64,000 nt of DNA, taken from NCBI GenBank assembly GCA_000702025.1, contig JNKJ01000009.1:124001-188000 (forward strand), given 5' to 3'. Position numbers and translations under genes: made by a program. Each line of letters starts with the position of its first letter. The stretch's first letter is position 1. Shown one piece after another: positions 15,710 to 25,317 of this stretch. The stretch is from Blautia schinkii DSM 10518 (lineage in GTDB: Bacteria; Bacillota; Clostridia; Lachnospirales; Lachnospiraceae). The notes below the pieces were generated by a model. The model saw only the letters and a program-made list of their open reading frames with translations, made no database searches and was not told the DNA's origin.

Positions 15710-16657
15710 TTACAAGTCTCCTGTCTTTCTAAGATTTGATTCGAAAATACGATTGTAGCCCAGCCATTCTTTTTTGCCTTTATCCGCGGCGAAGATCTCG
15801 GTCAGGGTTTCCATCCTTGCGTCCGTGTTATCGGCCAGATTGAGTGCCACTGCCTCGGCAAGGGCCGGCTTCTTCGGGGAACCGTACTCGAGTTCGCCGT
15901 GATGGGCAAGGATACAGTGGATGAGCTCATGCTCCAGCTTTTCCGGGAAATCAGGGATTTCCTTTGCCATATCGTGGATCATCTGCGCGCCTATGACAAT
16001 GTGTCCCAAAAGCTGGCCTTCGTCCGTATAGTCATTGAGTGGAAATGCGGACAGTTCTCTTGTCTTGCCTACGTCGTGGAGCAGGGCTGCCGTGATCAGC
16101 AGATCGCGTTTCAAAAGCGGGTATGCGCCTGCCATATAGTCGCAAAGTCTTGCCACGCTTAAGGTATGCTCCATGAGGCCGCCGATAAAGCCATGATGTA
16201 CGGTTTTTGCGGCGGAATGGCCTTCGAATGATTTTAAAAATTCTTTATCCTCCACAAACAATTTTTTCAGCATTGCCGACAGATATGTATTTTTCACACT
16301 TTCTATCATTGCGGTGAGCTGATTGTACATATCGTCTGTGCTGTTGCCGCTCACCGGGAGATAATCCGCAGGATCGTATTCTCCCTCCGCAGCCTTGCGC
16401 ACACGCTTGACATTGAGCTGCATAGCTCCCGCAAAGCTTGTCACATCACCCATGATTTCAATGTAGTCCAGGGTATCGAAGTCGTCTATTCCCAGGGAAT
16501 TGGGGTCCCAGATTTTGCCGTCCAATATCCCGGTCTTATCCTGGATTATGATATTTTCATAAGGCTTTCCGTTCTTGGTCACTGCTGCCTGCCTCTGTTT
16601 GCACAGATAAATCCCGTTGATCCTGTCGCCTTCGTGTAATTCATTTATAAACCGCAT
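15710..16657 (-). CDS. yhaM: 3-prime to 5-prime exoribonuclease YhaM family (OB fold + HD)
   Basis: The 315-residue protein has an N-terminal OB-fold (GKPYENIIIQDKTGILDGKIWDP) and a C-terminal HD phosphohydrolase domain (HHGFIGGLMEHTLSVARL, LLHDVGKTREL, and HHGELEYGS), the architecture of YhaM, a processive exoribonuclease acting on RNA and on DNA in vitro. Metal-binding histidines and the HD pair are intact. The 315 residues match the family length. It lies between the degenerate HtrA gene (14 bp away) and rlmD, all on the minus strand, in a likely three-gene operon. Confidence 0.87.
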   Translation of the reverse strand: MRFINELHEGDRINGIYLCKQRQAAVTKNGKPYENIIIQDKTGILDGKIWDPNSLGIDDFDTLDYIEIMGDVTSFAGAMQLNVKRVRKAAEGEYDPADYLPVSGNSTDDMYNQLTAMIESVKNTYLSAMLKKLFVEDKEFLKSFEGHSAAKTVHHGFIGGLMEHTLSVARLCDYMAGAYPLLKRDLLITAALLHDVGKTRELSAFPLNDYTDEGQLLGHIVIGAQMIHDMAKEIPDFPEKLEHELIHCILAHHGELEYGSPKKPALAEAVALNLADNTDARMETLTEIFAADKGKKEWLGYNRIFESNLRKTGDL

Positions 16658-16671
16658 GTTTTCCTGCCTCT

Positions 16672-18051
16672 CTATCTCTCTTCTATTGTCACTTCAAAGT
16701 CCATATCCACGTACTGGCCGCCCGCACTCTTGCGTGCAAGTGTCAGCTTCACTTTATCGCCTGTGTTCAGCTTTTGGAGGTAAGTGGTATAGGACTGCAT
16801 ATTCCTTGTTTTTTTGCCGTTCAGGACGCGGATAATGTCACCGTTCTGGAGCCCCGCCACCATAGCAGGGGAATCATTTTCCACGCTGTCTATATAAATC
16901 CCTTTTGGTATATCCATCGCTTCTGCCTGGGTATCACTGATGCTGGCTCCGTGGATTCCCAGATACCGGATGGGCTCACTGTTGGAAAGCAGCTCGATCA
17001 GAGGACGGATCTGTGAGATCGCCAAGGCACGGATGATATTTGTCTCACCCTCCTCCTGCTTGACGATAAAGCCGATGACCTTGCCCGAGGTATCCAAAAG
17101 CACTCCGCTGCCCTCCGGACTTCCCTGCATGTCAGTGGCCAATAAATTGTACTCTGCATCTGCCGCAGAAAGTCTGCCCGATACAGAGGTCACCATACCG
17201 TACACAACAGCGTCATGATCTCCTGCCGGACTTCCGATCGCAATCACCGGCTTCGCCTGAAGCAGACTGTAGGAATTGCCAAGTTCCGCCACGGAAATCG
17301 CTTTCTTTGTAGATGCGCTGATTCTTGTCACGGGAACACGTACCACCGCCAGTCCTGTATATCCGTCAGCCTTACAAAGACTTCCTGCCGCCGTACTTCC
17401 GTCGGAAAATGTGACCTGTACGCCGTTGGCCTCGGCCAGACCGTCGCCATATGTTAAAATATATAAATGGGAACCTGAATCAAGAAAAATGATACCTTCT
17501 GCCCTACCGCAGCTGAGGAATGAATTATCAAGCAAATCAGCGTCATCTGTGATTCCGGAAACCACCACTAAAGCTCTCCGTGGCTCTTTCGACACCTCAA
17601 GAACCTCGCTGTAAGTTTCCTCATATTCCTCCAGAGACGTCAATTTCGTATCCGCCGCATACTCCTGCGGAGCACTGCTCTGTACGGCTTCATCCCTGCT
17701 TGTTGTAACCTGTCCGGTTTTATTCTGTGTCGTTCCAGTCTGCGAAGATGTCCCCTCATCCGTCCCGGCGGGCGTAATCGCCTGCGTAGGATACACAGTC
17801 TGCACCATCTCCGCCGGCGGCGTAAGCAGTTTCACATCCTCCTGTTTCGGGTCTGTGCCAAACTGCCTGCCAAGCTCAGGTACCGTACGCACAAAGACAG
17901 CTGCCGCACACACGCCAAAAAGCACTCCACCGCCTATAATTGCGGCAATCTTCACTGCGAGCGCTTTTTTATCTATTGGTTTTTTCTTTATGGTCTCTTT
18001 TATGAAATGGTAGTTTTCTGAATCCGGTATTCTATCTTTATCATCTCCCAT
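16672..18051 (-). CDS. Membrane-anchored HtrA-like protein, catalytic triad degenerate
   Basis: The 459-residue protein has one membrane helix (about 30-54), a low-complexity Ser/Thr/Gln-rich linker, an S1C protease-like domain and a C-terminal PDZ domain (LGIHGASISDTQAEAMDIPKG onward, with GLQNGDIIRVLNGK). Aligning by motif: the usual LTNNHV is LTYGDG, so the histidine is D203; the usual TDLAV is TGLAV, so the aspartate is G233; only the serine (GSPEGSGVLLD, S315) remains. It is probably a non-proteolytic sensor or scaffold. The start is chosen at 18049-18051 because GGGAG is correctly spaced; another ATG lies at 18073-18075. It leads a unit with yhaM and rlmD. Confidence 0.82.
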   Translation of the reverse strand: MGDDKDRIPDSENYHFIKETIKKKPIDKKALAVKIAAIIGGGVLFGVCAAAVFVRTVPELGRQFGTDPKQEDVKLLTPPAEMVQTVYPTQAITPAGTDEGTSSQTGTTQNKTGQVTTSRDEAVQSSAPQEYAADTKLTSLEEYEETYSEVLEVSKEPRRALVVVSGITDDADLLDNSFLSCGRAEGIIFLDSGSHLYILTYGDGLAEANGVQVTFSDGSTAAGSLCKADGYTGLAVVRVPVTRISASTKKAISVAELGNSYSLLQAKPVIAIGSPAGDHDAVVYGMVTSVSGRLSAADAEYNLLATDMQGSPEGSGVLLDTSGKVIGFIVKQEEGETNIIRALAISQIRPLIELLSNSEPIRYLGIHGASISDTQAEAMDIPKGIYIDSVENDSPAMVAGLQNGDIIRVLNGKKTRNMQSYTTYLQKLNTGDKVKLTLARKSAGGQYVDMDFEVTIEER

Positions 18052-18312
18052 AACATTTCTCCCATGCTTTCCCATTACAAACTGATAGTCCGAAATTTAT
18101 TTTATCAAACAGTTATGAACTTTTTATGAATAAACCAGCACTTTTTACTTTTCATTACGAGCAAAATCATGTAGAATGGAAACTAGGTTATTATGCGCAT
18201 AACTAACTGACACGTTCATATTAAGATAAACAATGCGGCATGATTAAACCCAAATGTGTCAACTACAAAACTTACAGCGTTACAGCGACAGAAATGACAA
18301 ACAGGAGATATT

Positions 18313-20694
18313 ATGAACCAGAAAGCATATAAAGCATTAGAATACTATAAAATCATCGACCAGCTCATAGAGAAAGCCTCTTCCCCCATGGGTAAGGAGC
18401 TCTGCCGTACTCTGGAGCCATTGTCGGATATTGAAGAAATCCGGCATATGCAGACGCAGACGAAGGATGCACTCACACGGCTCTTCCAGAAGGGCAGCAT
18501 ATCCTTTGGCAGTGTCAAGGATATCCGTGGTTCTCTCAAGCGCCTGGAGATCGGCAGTACCCTGGGTATTCCGGAGCTGCTCTCCATCTGTGCACTTTTG
18601 GAAAACACCAACCGGGTTAAGGCGTATTCCCGCAGTGAGCGCGGAGATTCTCTGCCCGATTCCCTGGACGGAATGTTTGCAGGACTTGAGCCTCTGACAC
18701 CTGTCTCCACGGAAATCCGCCGCTGCATTCTCTCCGAGGATGAAATCAGCGACGATGCCAGCAGCACGCTGCGCCAGATCCGCCGGAGTATGAAAGCGGC
18801 AAACGATAAAATCCACACCCAGCTCGCCTCCCTGGTGAACGGCGGGGCACGCAATTATCTGCAGGATTCCGTCATCACCATGCGGAACGGCCGCTACTGT
18901 ATTCCGGTAAAGGCGGAATATAAGGGACAGGTGCCGGGTATGATCCACGACCAGTCCTCCACAGGCTCCACCCTTTTCATTGAGCCCATGGCCATTGTGA
19001 AGCTGAACAACGATATCCGCGAGCTGGAGCTTAAGGAACAGAAAGAAATCGAGGTGATCCTCGCGAGTTTAAGCGAGCAGGTGGCCGTGGAACGTGAAGC
19101 CATCCGCGCTGACCTTGACATTATGGTGGAGCTTGATTTTATTTTTGCCCGTGCGTCCCTGGCTATGGATATGAACGCAAGCGAGCCGATTTTTAACGAC
19201 GAAGGACGCATTAAGCTGAAAAAAGCACGCCATCCTCTCATTGATAAGAAAAAAGTAGTTCCCATTGACATCCGCCTTGGCGAGGATTTCGACCTGCTGG
19301 TCGTGACCGGACCCAACACCGGCGGTAAAACCGTGTCTCTTAAAACCGTGGGCCTGCTCACACTCATGGGACAGGCCGGGCTTCATATCCCTGCCTATGA
19401 CCGTTCCGAGCTGGCGCTTTTCCATGAGGTGTACGCGGATATCGGGGACGAGCAGAGTATCGAGCAGTCTCTTAGTACCTTTTCCTCACACATGACGAAT
19501 GTGGTCTCCTTCCTTAAGGAAGCAGATGCACACTCCCTGGTGCTTTTTGACGAGCTGGGCGCAGGAACCGACCCTACCGAGGGCGCGGCACTTGCCATCT
19601 CAATCCTCTCCCACCTGCACGAGCAGGGGATCCGCACCATGGCGACCACTCACTACAGTGAGCTCAAGGTATACGCCCTGTCTACTCCCGGTGTGGAAAA
19701 TGCCTGCTGCGAATTTGATGTGGAGACTCTTCGGCCCACCTACCGCCTGCTCATCGGCGTTCCCGGAAAGAGTAATGCCTTTGCCATCTCCTCCAAGCTT
19801 GGACTGCCGGACTACATCATCGATAAAGCCAAAGAGCAGATCAGCGAGCAGGACGAGTCCTTTGAGGATGTCCTCTCCTCCCTGGAAAACAGCCGTGTAA
19901 CCATTGAAAACGAACGCATGGAAATCGAACGCTACAAGACGGAGATTGAAACCCTTAAGAACAAGCTTGAGACAAAGCAGGAAAAGCTGGAGGAACGCCG
20001 CGACCGGATTCTCCGTGAAGCGAATGAGGAGGCTCACTCTATCCTCCGGGAGGCCAAAGAATATGCGGACCAGACCATGAAGATGTTCCATAAATTCCAG
20101 AAAGACCATGTGGACACTGCCTCCATGGAAAAAGAACGGCAGCAGATCCGTGAACGCATGTCCAAAGCTGAAAAAAATCTGACCCTTAAACCGGACACCA
20201 AAAAGCCGAAAAAAGAATTAACTGCCAAGGATCTGTCTCTTGGCGACGCAGTGAAGGTCCTGAGCATGAATCTCAAAGGCACAGTCAGCAGCCACCCTGA
20301 TTCCAAAGGATATCTGTTCGTACAGATGGGAATCATCCGCTCCAAGGTGCACATTTCCGATTTGGAGCTGGTTGACGAGCCTGTGATCACCACAACCACC
20401 CTTCAGAAAACAGGGGCAGGTAAAATCCGCATGTCAAAATCAGCCAGCATCTCCACAGAGATCAACCTCCTGGGCAAAACTGTGGATGAAGCCATTGCCG
20501 AGCTTGACAAATATCTGGACGACGCCTATATCGCCCACTTAAAAAGTGTGCGCATCGTCCATGGCAAGGGCACCGGCGCGCTGCGCAAGGGTGTACACAA
20601 TTATCTCAAACGCCAGAAGCACGTGGACTCCTTCCGCCTGGGCGAATTCGGCGAAGGCGATGCGGGCGTGACAATTGTAGAATTCCAAAAATAG
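18313..20694 (+). CDS. mutS2: Endonuclease MutS2
   Basis: The 793-residue protein matches MutS2: core and lever domains, ABC-type ATPase with Walker A TGPNTGGKTVSLKT near residue 331, Walker B VLFDELGAGTDPTEGAAL, a long coiled coil (about 520-640, rich in Glu and Lys), and a C-terminal Smr nuclease domain (INLLGKTVDEAIAELDKYLDD, RIVHGKGTGALRKGV). It acts on branched DNA and, in Bacillus, on collided ribosomes; it is not the mismatch repair MutS. ACAGGAGATATT precedes the ATG. The response-regulator gene follows after 13 bases with its own GGAGG, so all three genes may be one transcript. Confidence 0.95.
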   Translation: MNQKAYKALEYYKIIDQLIEKASSPMGKELCRTLEPLSDIEEIRHMQTQTKDALTRLFQKGSISFGSVKDIRGSLKRLEIGSTLGIPELLSICALLENTNRVKAYSRSERGDSLPDSLDGMFAGLEPLTPVSTEIRRCILSEDEISDDASSTLRQIRRSMKAANDKIHTQLASLVNGGARNYLQDSVITMRNGRYCIPVKAEYKGQVPGMIHDQSSTGSTLFIEPMAIVKLNNDIRELELKEQKEIEVILASLSEQVAVEREAIRADLDIMVELDFIFARASLAMDMNASEPIFNDEGRIKLKKARHPLIDKKKVVPIDIRLGEDFDLLVVTGPNTGGKTVSLKTVGLLTLMGQAGLHIPAYDRSELALFHEVYADIGDEQSIEQSLSTFSSHMTNVVSFLKEADAHSLVLFDELGAGTDPTEGAALAISILSHLHEQGIRTMATTHYSELKVYALSTPGVENACCEFDVETLRPTYRLLIGVPGKSNAFAISSKLGLPDYIIDKAKEQISEQDESFEDVLSSLENSRVTIENERMEIERYKTEIETLKNKLETKQEKLEERRDRILREANEEAHSILREAKEYADQTMKMFHKFQKDHVDTASMEKERQQIRERMSKAEKNLTLKPDTKKPKKELTAKDLSLGDAVKVLSMNLKGTVSSHPDSKGYLFVQMGIIRSKVHISDLELVDEPVITTTTLQKTGAGKIRMSKSASISTEINLLGKTVDEAIAELDKYLDDAYIAHLKSVRIVHGKGTGALRKGVHNYLKRQKHVDSFRLGEFGEGDAGVTIVEFQK

Positions 20695-20707
20695 TAGGAG
20701 GAAAATT

Positions 20708-21409
20708 ATGGTTGCAAAACAAAAAATCCTGATTGTAGACGATGACAATAATATCGCGGAGCTGATCTCTCTGTATCTCACCAAAGAATGTTTTGAGACT
20801 AAGATTGTAAACGACGGTGAACAGGCTCTGCGGGAATTCAACCTTTTCCACCCTGACCTGATTCTCCTGGACCTGATGCTGCCGGGTATCGACGGCTACC
20901 AGGTATGCCGGGAAATCCGCCATATCTCCGATATCCCCATCATCATGCTCTCTGCCAAGGGTGAAACCTTCGATAAGGTACTTGGACTGGAGCTGGGAGC
21001 TGACGATTATATGATCAAGCCCTTTGATTCCAAAGAGCTTGTAGCCCGCGTCCGTGCGGTATTGCGCCGTTTCCAGATAAAACAGCCCATTGTTTCATCT
21101 AACGAAAAAAGCGTGAGCTACCCGGACCTCACCATCAACCTGGCCAATTATGCAGTCACCTATATGGGCAGGCAGGTGGATATGCCGCCCAAGGAGCTGG
21201 AGCTTCTATATTTCCTGGCCTCCTCACCGAACCAGGTTTTCACAAGGGAACAGCTTCTGGACCATATATGGGGCTATGAATATATCGGTGATACGAGAAC
21301 CGTAGATGTACATATTAAAAGACTCCGCGAGAAGATCAAAGACCATCCGCGCTGGTCACTGTCCACTGTATGGGGCATTGGATATAAATTCGAGGTGAAA
21401 AGTGAATGA
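20708..21409 (+). CDS. OmpR/PhoB-type response regulator
   Basis: The 233-residue protein has a receiver domain with acidic pocket DDD, phospho-acceptor D55 in LILLDLMLPG, and conserved IIMLSAKG and DYMIKPF, then a winged-helix effector domain (VDMPPKELELLYFLASSPNQ, DTRTVDVHIKRLREKI). It acts as a promoter-binding regulator paired with the kinase gene that overlaps its stop (TGAATG). The regulon is unknown. Its start follows GGAGG and lies 13 bases after the mutS2 stop. Confidence 0.93.
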   Translation: MVAKQKILIVDDDNNIAELISLYLTKECFETKIVNDGEQALREFNLFHPDLILLDLMLPGIDGYQVCREIRHISDIPIIMLSAKGETFDKVLGLELGADDYMIKPFDSKELVARVRAVLRRFQIKQPIVSSNEKSVSYPDLTINLANYAVTYMGRQVDMPPKELELLYFLASSPNQVFTREQLLDHIWGYEYIGDTRTVDVHIKRLREKIKDHPRWSLSTVWGIGYKFEVKSE

Positions 21410-22812
21410 AACGTCCTCTGTATATGAAGTTTCTGGCCGGCTACATCCTGATCGGCATCATGGCCTTCTTTCTCGTCACCGCAGGCGGCTCCTATCTGGT
21501 GGAAAAATATCTCGAGCGTACGGTCAGTGACGATCTCTACCAGGAAGCGCACCGCATTGCGTCTGATGAGACATTGAACAATGTAACCGCATCCAATCTG
21601 GATGTGATACATGAAAACCTATCGGCGATTTCCACCTACCAGGATGCGGCAATCTGGGTAATCAACAGTAAAGGGCAGATCATATTGAGTACCCGCAGAG
21701 ATATCTCACCCTCCGCTCCCATTACTGTAGAAAATTTCGATCCGACTGCCTGGGGAAGCAACTATTACCAGATAGGTGATTTTTACGGCTATTTTCCGGA
21801 ATCGCGGTTAAGTGTCATTGCGCCCATCACATCAGAAATGTCGCCCAAAGGTTATATTGCCATCCACTATCAGATGAAGAAGTTGTACCAGAGCCGCAGC
21901 AGAATCCTGCTCATCCTGCAGATCATTACTTTGGTCTTTTATGCGATAACTTTCTGTCTGCTTCTGATTTTCCGCCGCCACGTAGACAAGCCTTTACAGC
22001 AGATCATCAAAGGTGCTTCTGAATATGCAGGGGGAAATCTGTCCTACCGTATCGCCGTGGATTCAGAGGACGAGATGGGATATCTGGCGAATACTCTGAA
22101 TTATATGTCCGATGAACTGAACAAAAACGGGGAGTATCAGCGAAAATTCATTGCCAATATATCACATGATTTCCGCTCTCCCCTTACTTCCATCAAGGGT
22201 TATGTGGAAGCTATGCTGGACGGCACGATTCCGCCTGAGCTTCAGGAAAAATATCTGAAGGTGATTGCATTTGAATCCGAACGTCTGGAAAAGCTCACCA
22301 GGAGTCTCCTGACTCTCAATGAGCTTGATGTAAAAAAGCGTATGCTGCATAAACGCAGATTTGATATCAATGAAATCATAAAAACCACCGCAGCAGCCTT
22401 TGAAGGTATCTGTACAGAGAGAAAAATCCTTCTGGAGCTTATCCTGTCAGGCAAGGAGCTTTTTGTGCACGCGGATATGGAGCAGATTCAGCAGGTACTG
22501 TACAATCTTTTGGACAATGCCATTAAATTCAGCCACGACAGTTCCTCCATCATCCTGGAAACGACGGAGAAAAACGGCAAGGTGTTTGTCTCAGTCAAGG
22601 ACCACGGCAGCGGTATTCCCAAAGACAGCCTTGTAAAAATCTGGGACCGATTCTACAAAATCGATACCTCCCGCGGCAAGGACCGAAAAGGAACAGGGCT
22701 TGGGCTGGCCATAGTCAAGGAGATCATCAATGCCCATGACCAGCATATCAATGTCATCAGTACGGAAGGTGTAGGCACAGAATTTATTTTCACGCTGGAA
22801 AAAGCGAAATAA
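21406..22812 (+). CDS. HAMP-containing sensor histidine kinase
   Basis: The 468-residue protein has two membrane helices (about 8-30 and 165-187) flanking an extracellular sensor of about 130 residues, a HAMP linker, a HisKA domain with phospho-histidine in NISHDFRSPLTSIKG near residue 254, and an HATPase domain with N-box LYNLLDNAIKF, G1 DHGSGIP and G2 KGTGLGLAIV. It overlaps the regulator by four bases (ATGA), so translation is coupled. The extracellular domain has no motif I recognise. It meets the adenine deaminase gene tail to tail with a gap of nine bases. Confidence 0.93.
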   Translation: MKRPLYMKFLAGYILIGIMAFFLVTAGGSYLVEKYLERTVSDDLYQEAHRIASDETLNNVTASNLDVIHENLSAISTYQDAAIWVINSKGQIILSTRRDISPSAPITVENFDPTAWGSNYYQIGDFYGYFPESRLSVIAPITSEMSPKGYIAIHYQMKKLYQSRSRILLILQIITLVFYAITFCLLLIFRRHVDKPLQQIIKGASEYAGGNLSYRIAVDSEDEMGYLANTLNYMSDELNKNGEYQRKFIANISHDFRSPLTSIKGYVEAMLDGTIPPELQEKYLKVIAFESERLEKLTRSLLTLNELDVKKRMLHKRRFDINEIIKTTAAAFEGICTERKILLELILSGKELFVHADMEQIQQVLYNLLDNAIKFSHDSSSIILETTEKNGKVFVSVKDHGSGIPKDSLVKIWDRFYKIDTSRGKDRKGTGLGLAIVKEIINAHDQHINVISTEGVGTEFIFTLEKAK

Positions 22813-22821
22813 TGTGCTCAT

Positions 22822-24549
22822 TTACACTTCAAACGGGTCTCTGATCATCCTGTCCTCCTTGACTAAATACACGCCCCTGGGGGTGATGCGTATTTCAGGG
22901 ATTACAGGAAGTGCCATAAAGGAAAGGGTAATAAAGGGATCAAACCCGGCGGGTATTCCCATCTGGCGGGCCTTGGGTATCATGCGGGCCATAGCGGAAT
23001 TCACGTTTTCATAACCTGCGTCGCTCATGAGTCCCATAACCGGCAGAGGTAACGTCCCGTACACCTGGCCGTTTTCAACCAGAGTGTAACCGCCCTGGGT
23101 GCGCAGAAGCTCCTTTACGGCCAGGAACATATCATGGTCATTGTCTCCCACCACGATTAAATTGTGCGAATCATGAGACACGCTGGAGGCAACCGCTCCG
23201 CCGCGCAGGCCAAAGCCCTTGACTATGCCCACCCCAATCTTTCCGGTATGTCTGTGGCGCTCGATTACCGCGATTTTCTGGTATGTATCGTCCGGCGCAA
23301 AGTACCGGATATTGCCCTCCTCTTTCCAGGGCACTTCATCCACAGAATCCAGTGTGGTGATCTGTCCCTCCTGCATATGGATCACATGCGCCCTGCCGCC
23401 CGGGTGAGGCAGACGGAGCCGCTCCTCACTGAAATTCAGGAGATGGACCGTATTCTTGAGCTGAGGTGCGCAGGGCTTGATTTCCACCTGCTCATCGCGT
23501 ACAATTCTTTTTCCTTTATAATACACATCTAATACATTCAGTTCCTTTAAATCATCAAATACAACCAAATCTGCCTGATACCCCGGAGCAATGGCCCCGA
23601 GAGAATTCAGTCCGTAACACCGGGCAGCCTGGATGGTCGCCATTTTCAAGGCCTTTTCCACAGGAAGTCCAAGCTTAACGGCTTTTTTTACATTATAATT
23701 GATGTGTCCGTCCCTGCGGATTTCTTCAATGTGCTTATCATCTGTGCAGAAGCAGAAGCTCTCCGTATCAGTATCATGTTCTACAATCCCGCTGACAATG
23801 GCATCCAGATTACGCGCAGCGCTGCCCTCGCGGATCAATACCTGCAAACCGTTCCGGCATTCGTTCATGGCATATTCATAATCCACACATTCATGATCCG
23901 TGGAAATCCCTGCCAATGCATATGCACATAGATCTCCATCATCCAAAAACGGCGCGTGGCCATCCCGCACACGTCCCTGAAAAAGATTCAGCTTCTCATG
24001 CATGGAAACACTGCCGTTTACCACCGACACAGCGTCCATGACCTCTCCCAGCCCCAAGATCCGGGGATGTTCGAGATACGCTTTCATTTTTCCCGCGGTA
24101 AGGACACAGCCATTGTCATCCACATGGGTGGCCGGAACACAGGAGGGCATCATGACAAACACGTTAGCCGGCACGTCCTCAGTCTGCTCCAGAATATAGT
24201 CGATTCCGTCCGTACCGGATACATTTGCGGATTCGTGAGGATCCACAATGAAGGTGGTGGTACCACACTGAGCCGCCTGGCGGATCAATTCCCCCGGTGT
24301 TACCAGAGTGGATTCCAGATGCAGATGGCTGTCGATCAAACCTGGACAGAGATAACGTCCCTCAAGGTCAATCTCTGCCTCCCCATGATATTCTCCCACT
24401 CCCAGAATGATTCCGTCCTGCACTGCCACATCCGCTTTTCTAAACTCTCCTGTATGTGCAAGAAATACATTTGCATTTTTAAAAACCAGTCCGGCCTTAT
24501 TGAGCCCTCTGGCCATCTTTGAATATTCCCGATATTTTTCCAGTTCCAT
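22822..24549 (-). CDS. ade: Adenine deaminase
   Basis: The roughly 575-residue protein is an amidohydrolase-superfamily adenine deaminase: metal motif GLIDSHLHLEST, TTFIVDPHESANVSG, the late HDSHNLIVVGDNDHD, and the length of AdeC. It converts adenine to hypoxanthine and ammonia in purine salvage and uses a divalent metal. A longer frame from 24603 lacks a ribosome site, while AAAGGAGG lies ahead of the ATG at 24547-24549, so that start is chosen. It is convergent with the two-component system upstream of it. Confidence 0.92.
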   Translation of the reverse strand: MELEKYREYSKMARGLNKAGLVFKNANVFLAHTGEFRKADVAVQDGIILGVGEYHGEAEIDLEGRYLCPGLIDSHLHLESTLVTPGELIRQAAQCGTTTFIVDPHESANVSGTDGIDYILEQTEDVPANVFVMMPSCVPATHVDDNGCVLTAGKMKAYLEHPRILGLGEVMDAVSVVNGSVSMHEKLNLFQGRVRDGHAPFLDDGDLCAYALAGISTDHECVDYEYAMNECRNGLQVLIREGSAARNLDAIVSGIVEHDTDTESFCFCTDDKHIEEIRRDGHINYNVKKAVKLGLPVEKALKMATIQAARCYGLNSLGAIAPGYQADLVVFDDLKELNVLDVYYKGKRIVRDEQVEIKPCAPQLKNTVHLLNFSEERLRLPHPGGRAHVIHMQEGQITTLDSVDEVPWKEEGNIRYFAPDDTYQKIAVIERHRHTGKIGVGIVKGFGLRGGAVASSVSHDSHNLIVVGDNDHDMFLAVKELLRTQGGYTLVENGQVYGTLPLPVMGLMSDAGYENVNSAMARMIPKARQMGIPAGFDPFITLSFMALPVIPEIRITPRGVYLVKEDRMIRDPFEV

Positions 24550-24658
24550 AAACAGCCTCCTTTTTTCTGATTTTTTCATTTTAATTCTAATAGTTTTCTT
24601 CATTTTACTTTCTTTTTAATATATTGTAAATATATTATCACTTAACTTTGCCATCCGC

Positions 24659-24690
24659 AACTATTTTATGAAGAAACTATTTTATGAAGA
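24659..24690. repeat. Short direct repeat upstream of adenine deaminase
   Basis: AACTATTTTATGAAGA occurs twice side by side with nearly identical spacing in the AT-rich gap between the ade and trmL genes. No other function is evident. Confidence 0.6.
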
Positions 24691-24765
24691 TAAGTTATTC
24701 AAGTACACGCCAGCATTCTTGTTGAAAACCGCTAGAGTCTTTCTCTTTTCTCAATATAAAAAGAA

Positions 24766-24822
24766 CCGGGGACTGGTGTGCAAAGTAATGTACTTTGCCC
24801 GCAAGTCCCCGGGGCTTTATTT
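24766..24822 (-). terminator. Strong intrinsic terminator after trmL
   Basis: CCGGGGACT (24766-24774) pairs with AGTCCCCGG (24804-24812), and inner GCAAAGTA pairs with TACTTTGC. On the minus strand it is followed by TTCTTTTTAT. It ends the trmL transcript. Confidence 0.85.
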
Positions 24823-25317
24823 CCAATCGTATTTTGTCAAATGTCCATCCAACTGCATATGGTCGAAATGATGCTGGCGCAATGCTTCGTAAAGCACAAT
24901 GGCCACGGAATTGCTTAAATTCAGCGAGCGGATATCGCCGATCATAGGAATCCGTATACAGGTATCCTGGTTATCCAGAAGGATTTCCTCCGGTATCCCC
25001 GCACTTTCCTTTCCAAACATGATGAAACAATCATCCTCAAATTCTGCTTCCGTATAAATCCTGGGCGCTTTTGTTGTGGCATAGTAAATCTTTGCACCAG
25101 GATTTTTCTTTAAAAAATCCTCATAATCCAGATATGTGGTCACATCAAGGTCCTGCCAATAATCCATGCCCGCCCGTTTAATTGCTTTTTCATTCAGGCG
25201 GAACCCAAGGGGCTCGATCAAGTGGAGCCTGGCTCCCGTCGCCACGCAGGTACGTCCGATATTCCCTGTATTTGAGGGAATTTCCGGCTCATGAAGCACA
25301 ATATTCAGTCTTGCCAT
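24817..25317 (-). CDS. trmL: tRNA (cytidine(34)-2'-O)-methyltransferase TrmL
   Basis: The 166-residue protein is a SPOUT (trefoil-knot) methyltransferase close to TrmL/YibK. It opens with LNIVLHEPEIPSNTGNIGRT, and the knot region shows IMFGKESAGIPEEIL and RIPMIGDIRSLNLSNSVAIVLYEALRQ. TrmL methylates the wobble ribose of certain leucine tRNAs with SAM. Its start lies inside the end of the AIR-synthase-like gene (overlap of 13 bases) with GGAG ten bases upstream, so translation is coupled. It ends at a strong terminator. Confidence 0.92.
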   Translation of the reverse strand: MARLNIVLHEPEIPSNTGNIGRTCVATGARLHLIEPLGFRLNEKAIKRAGMDYWQDLDVTTYLDYEDFLKKNPGAKIYYATTKAPRIYTEAEFEDDCFIMFGKESAGIPEEILLDNQDTCIRIPMIGDIRSLNLSNSVAIVLYEALRQHHFDHMQLDGHLTKYDWK

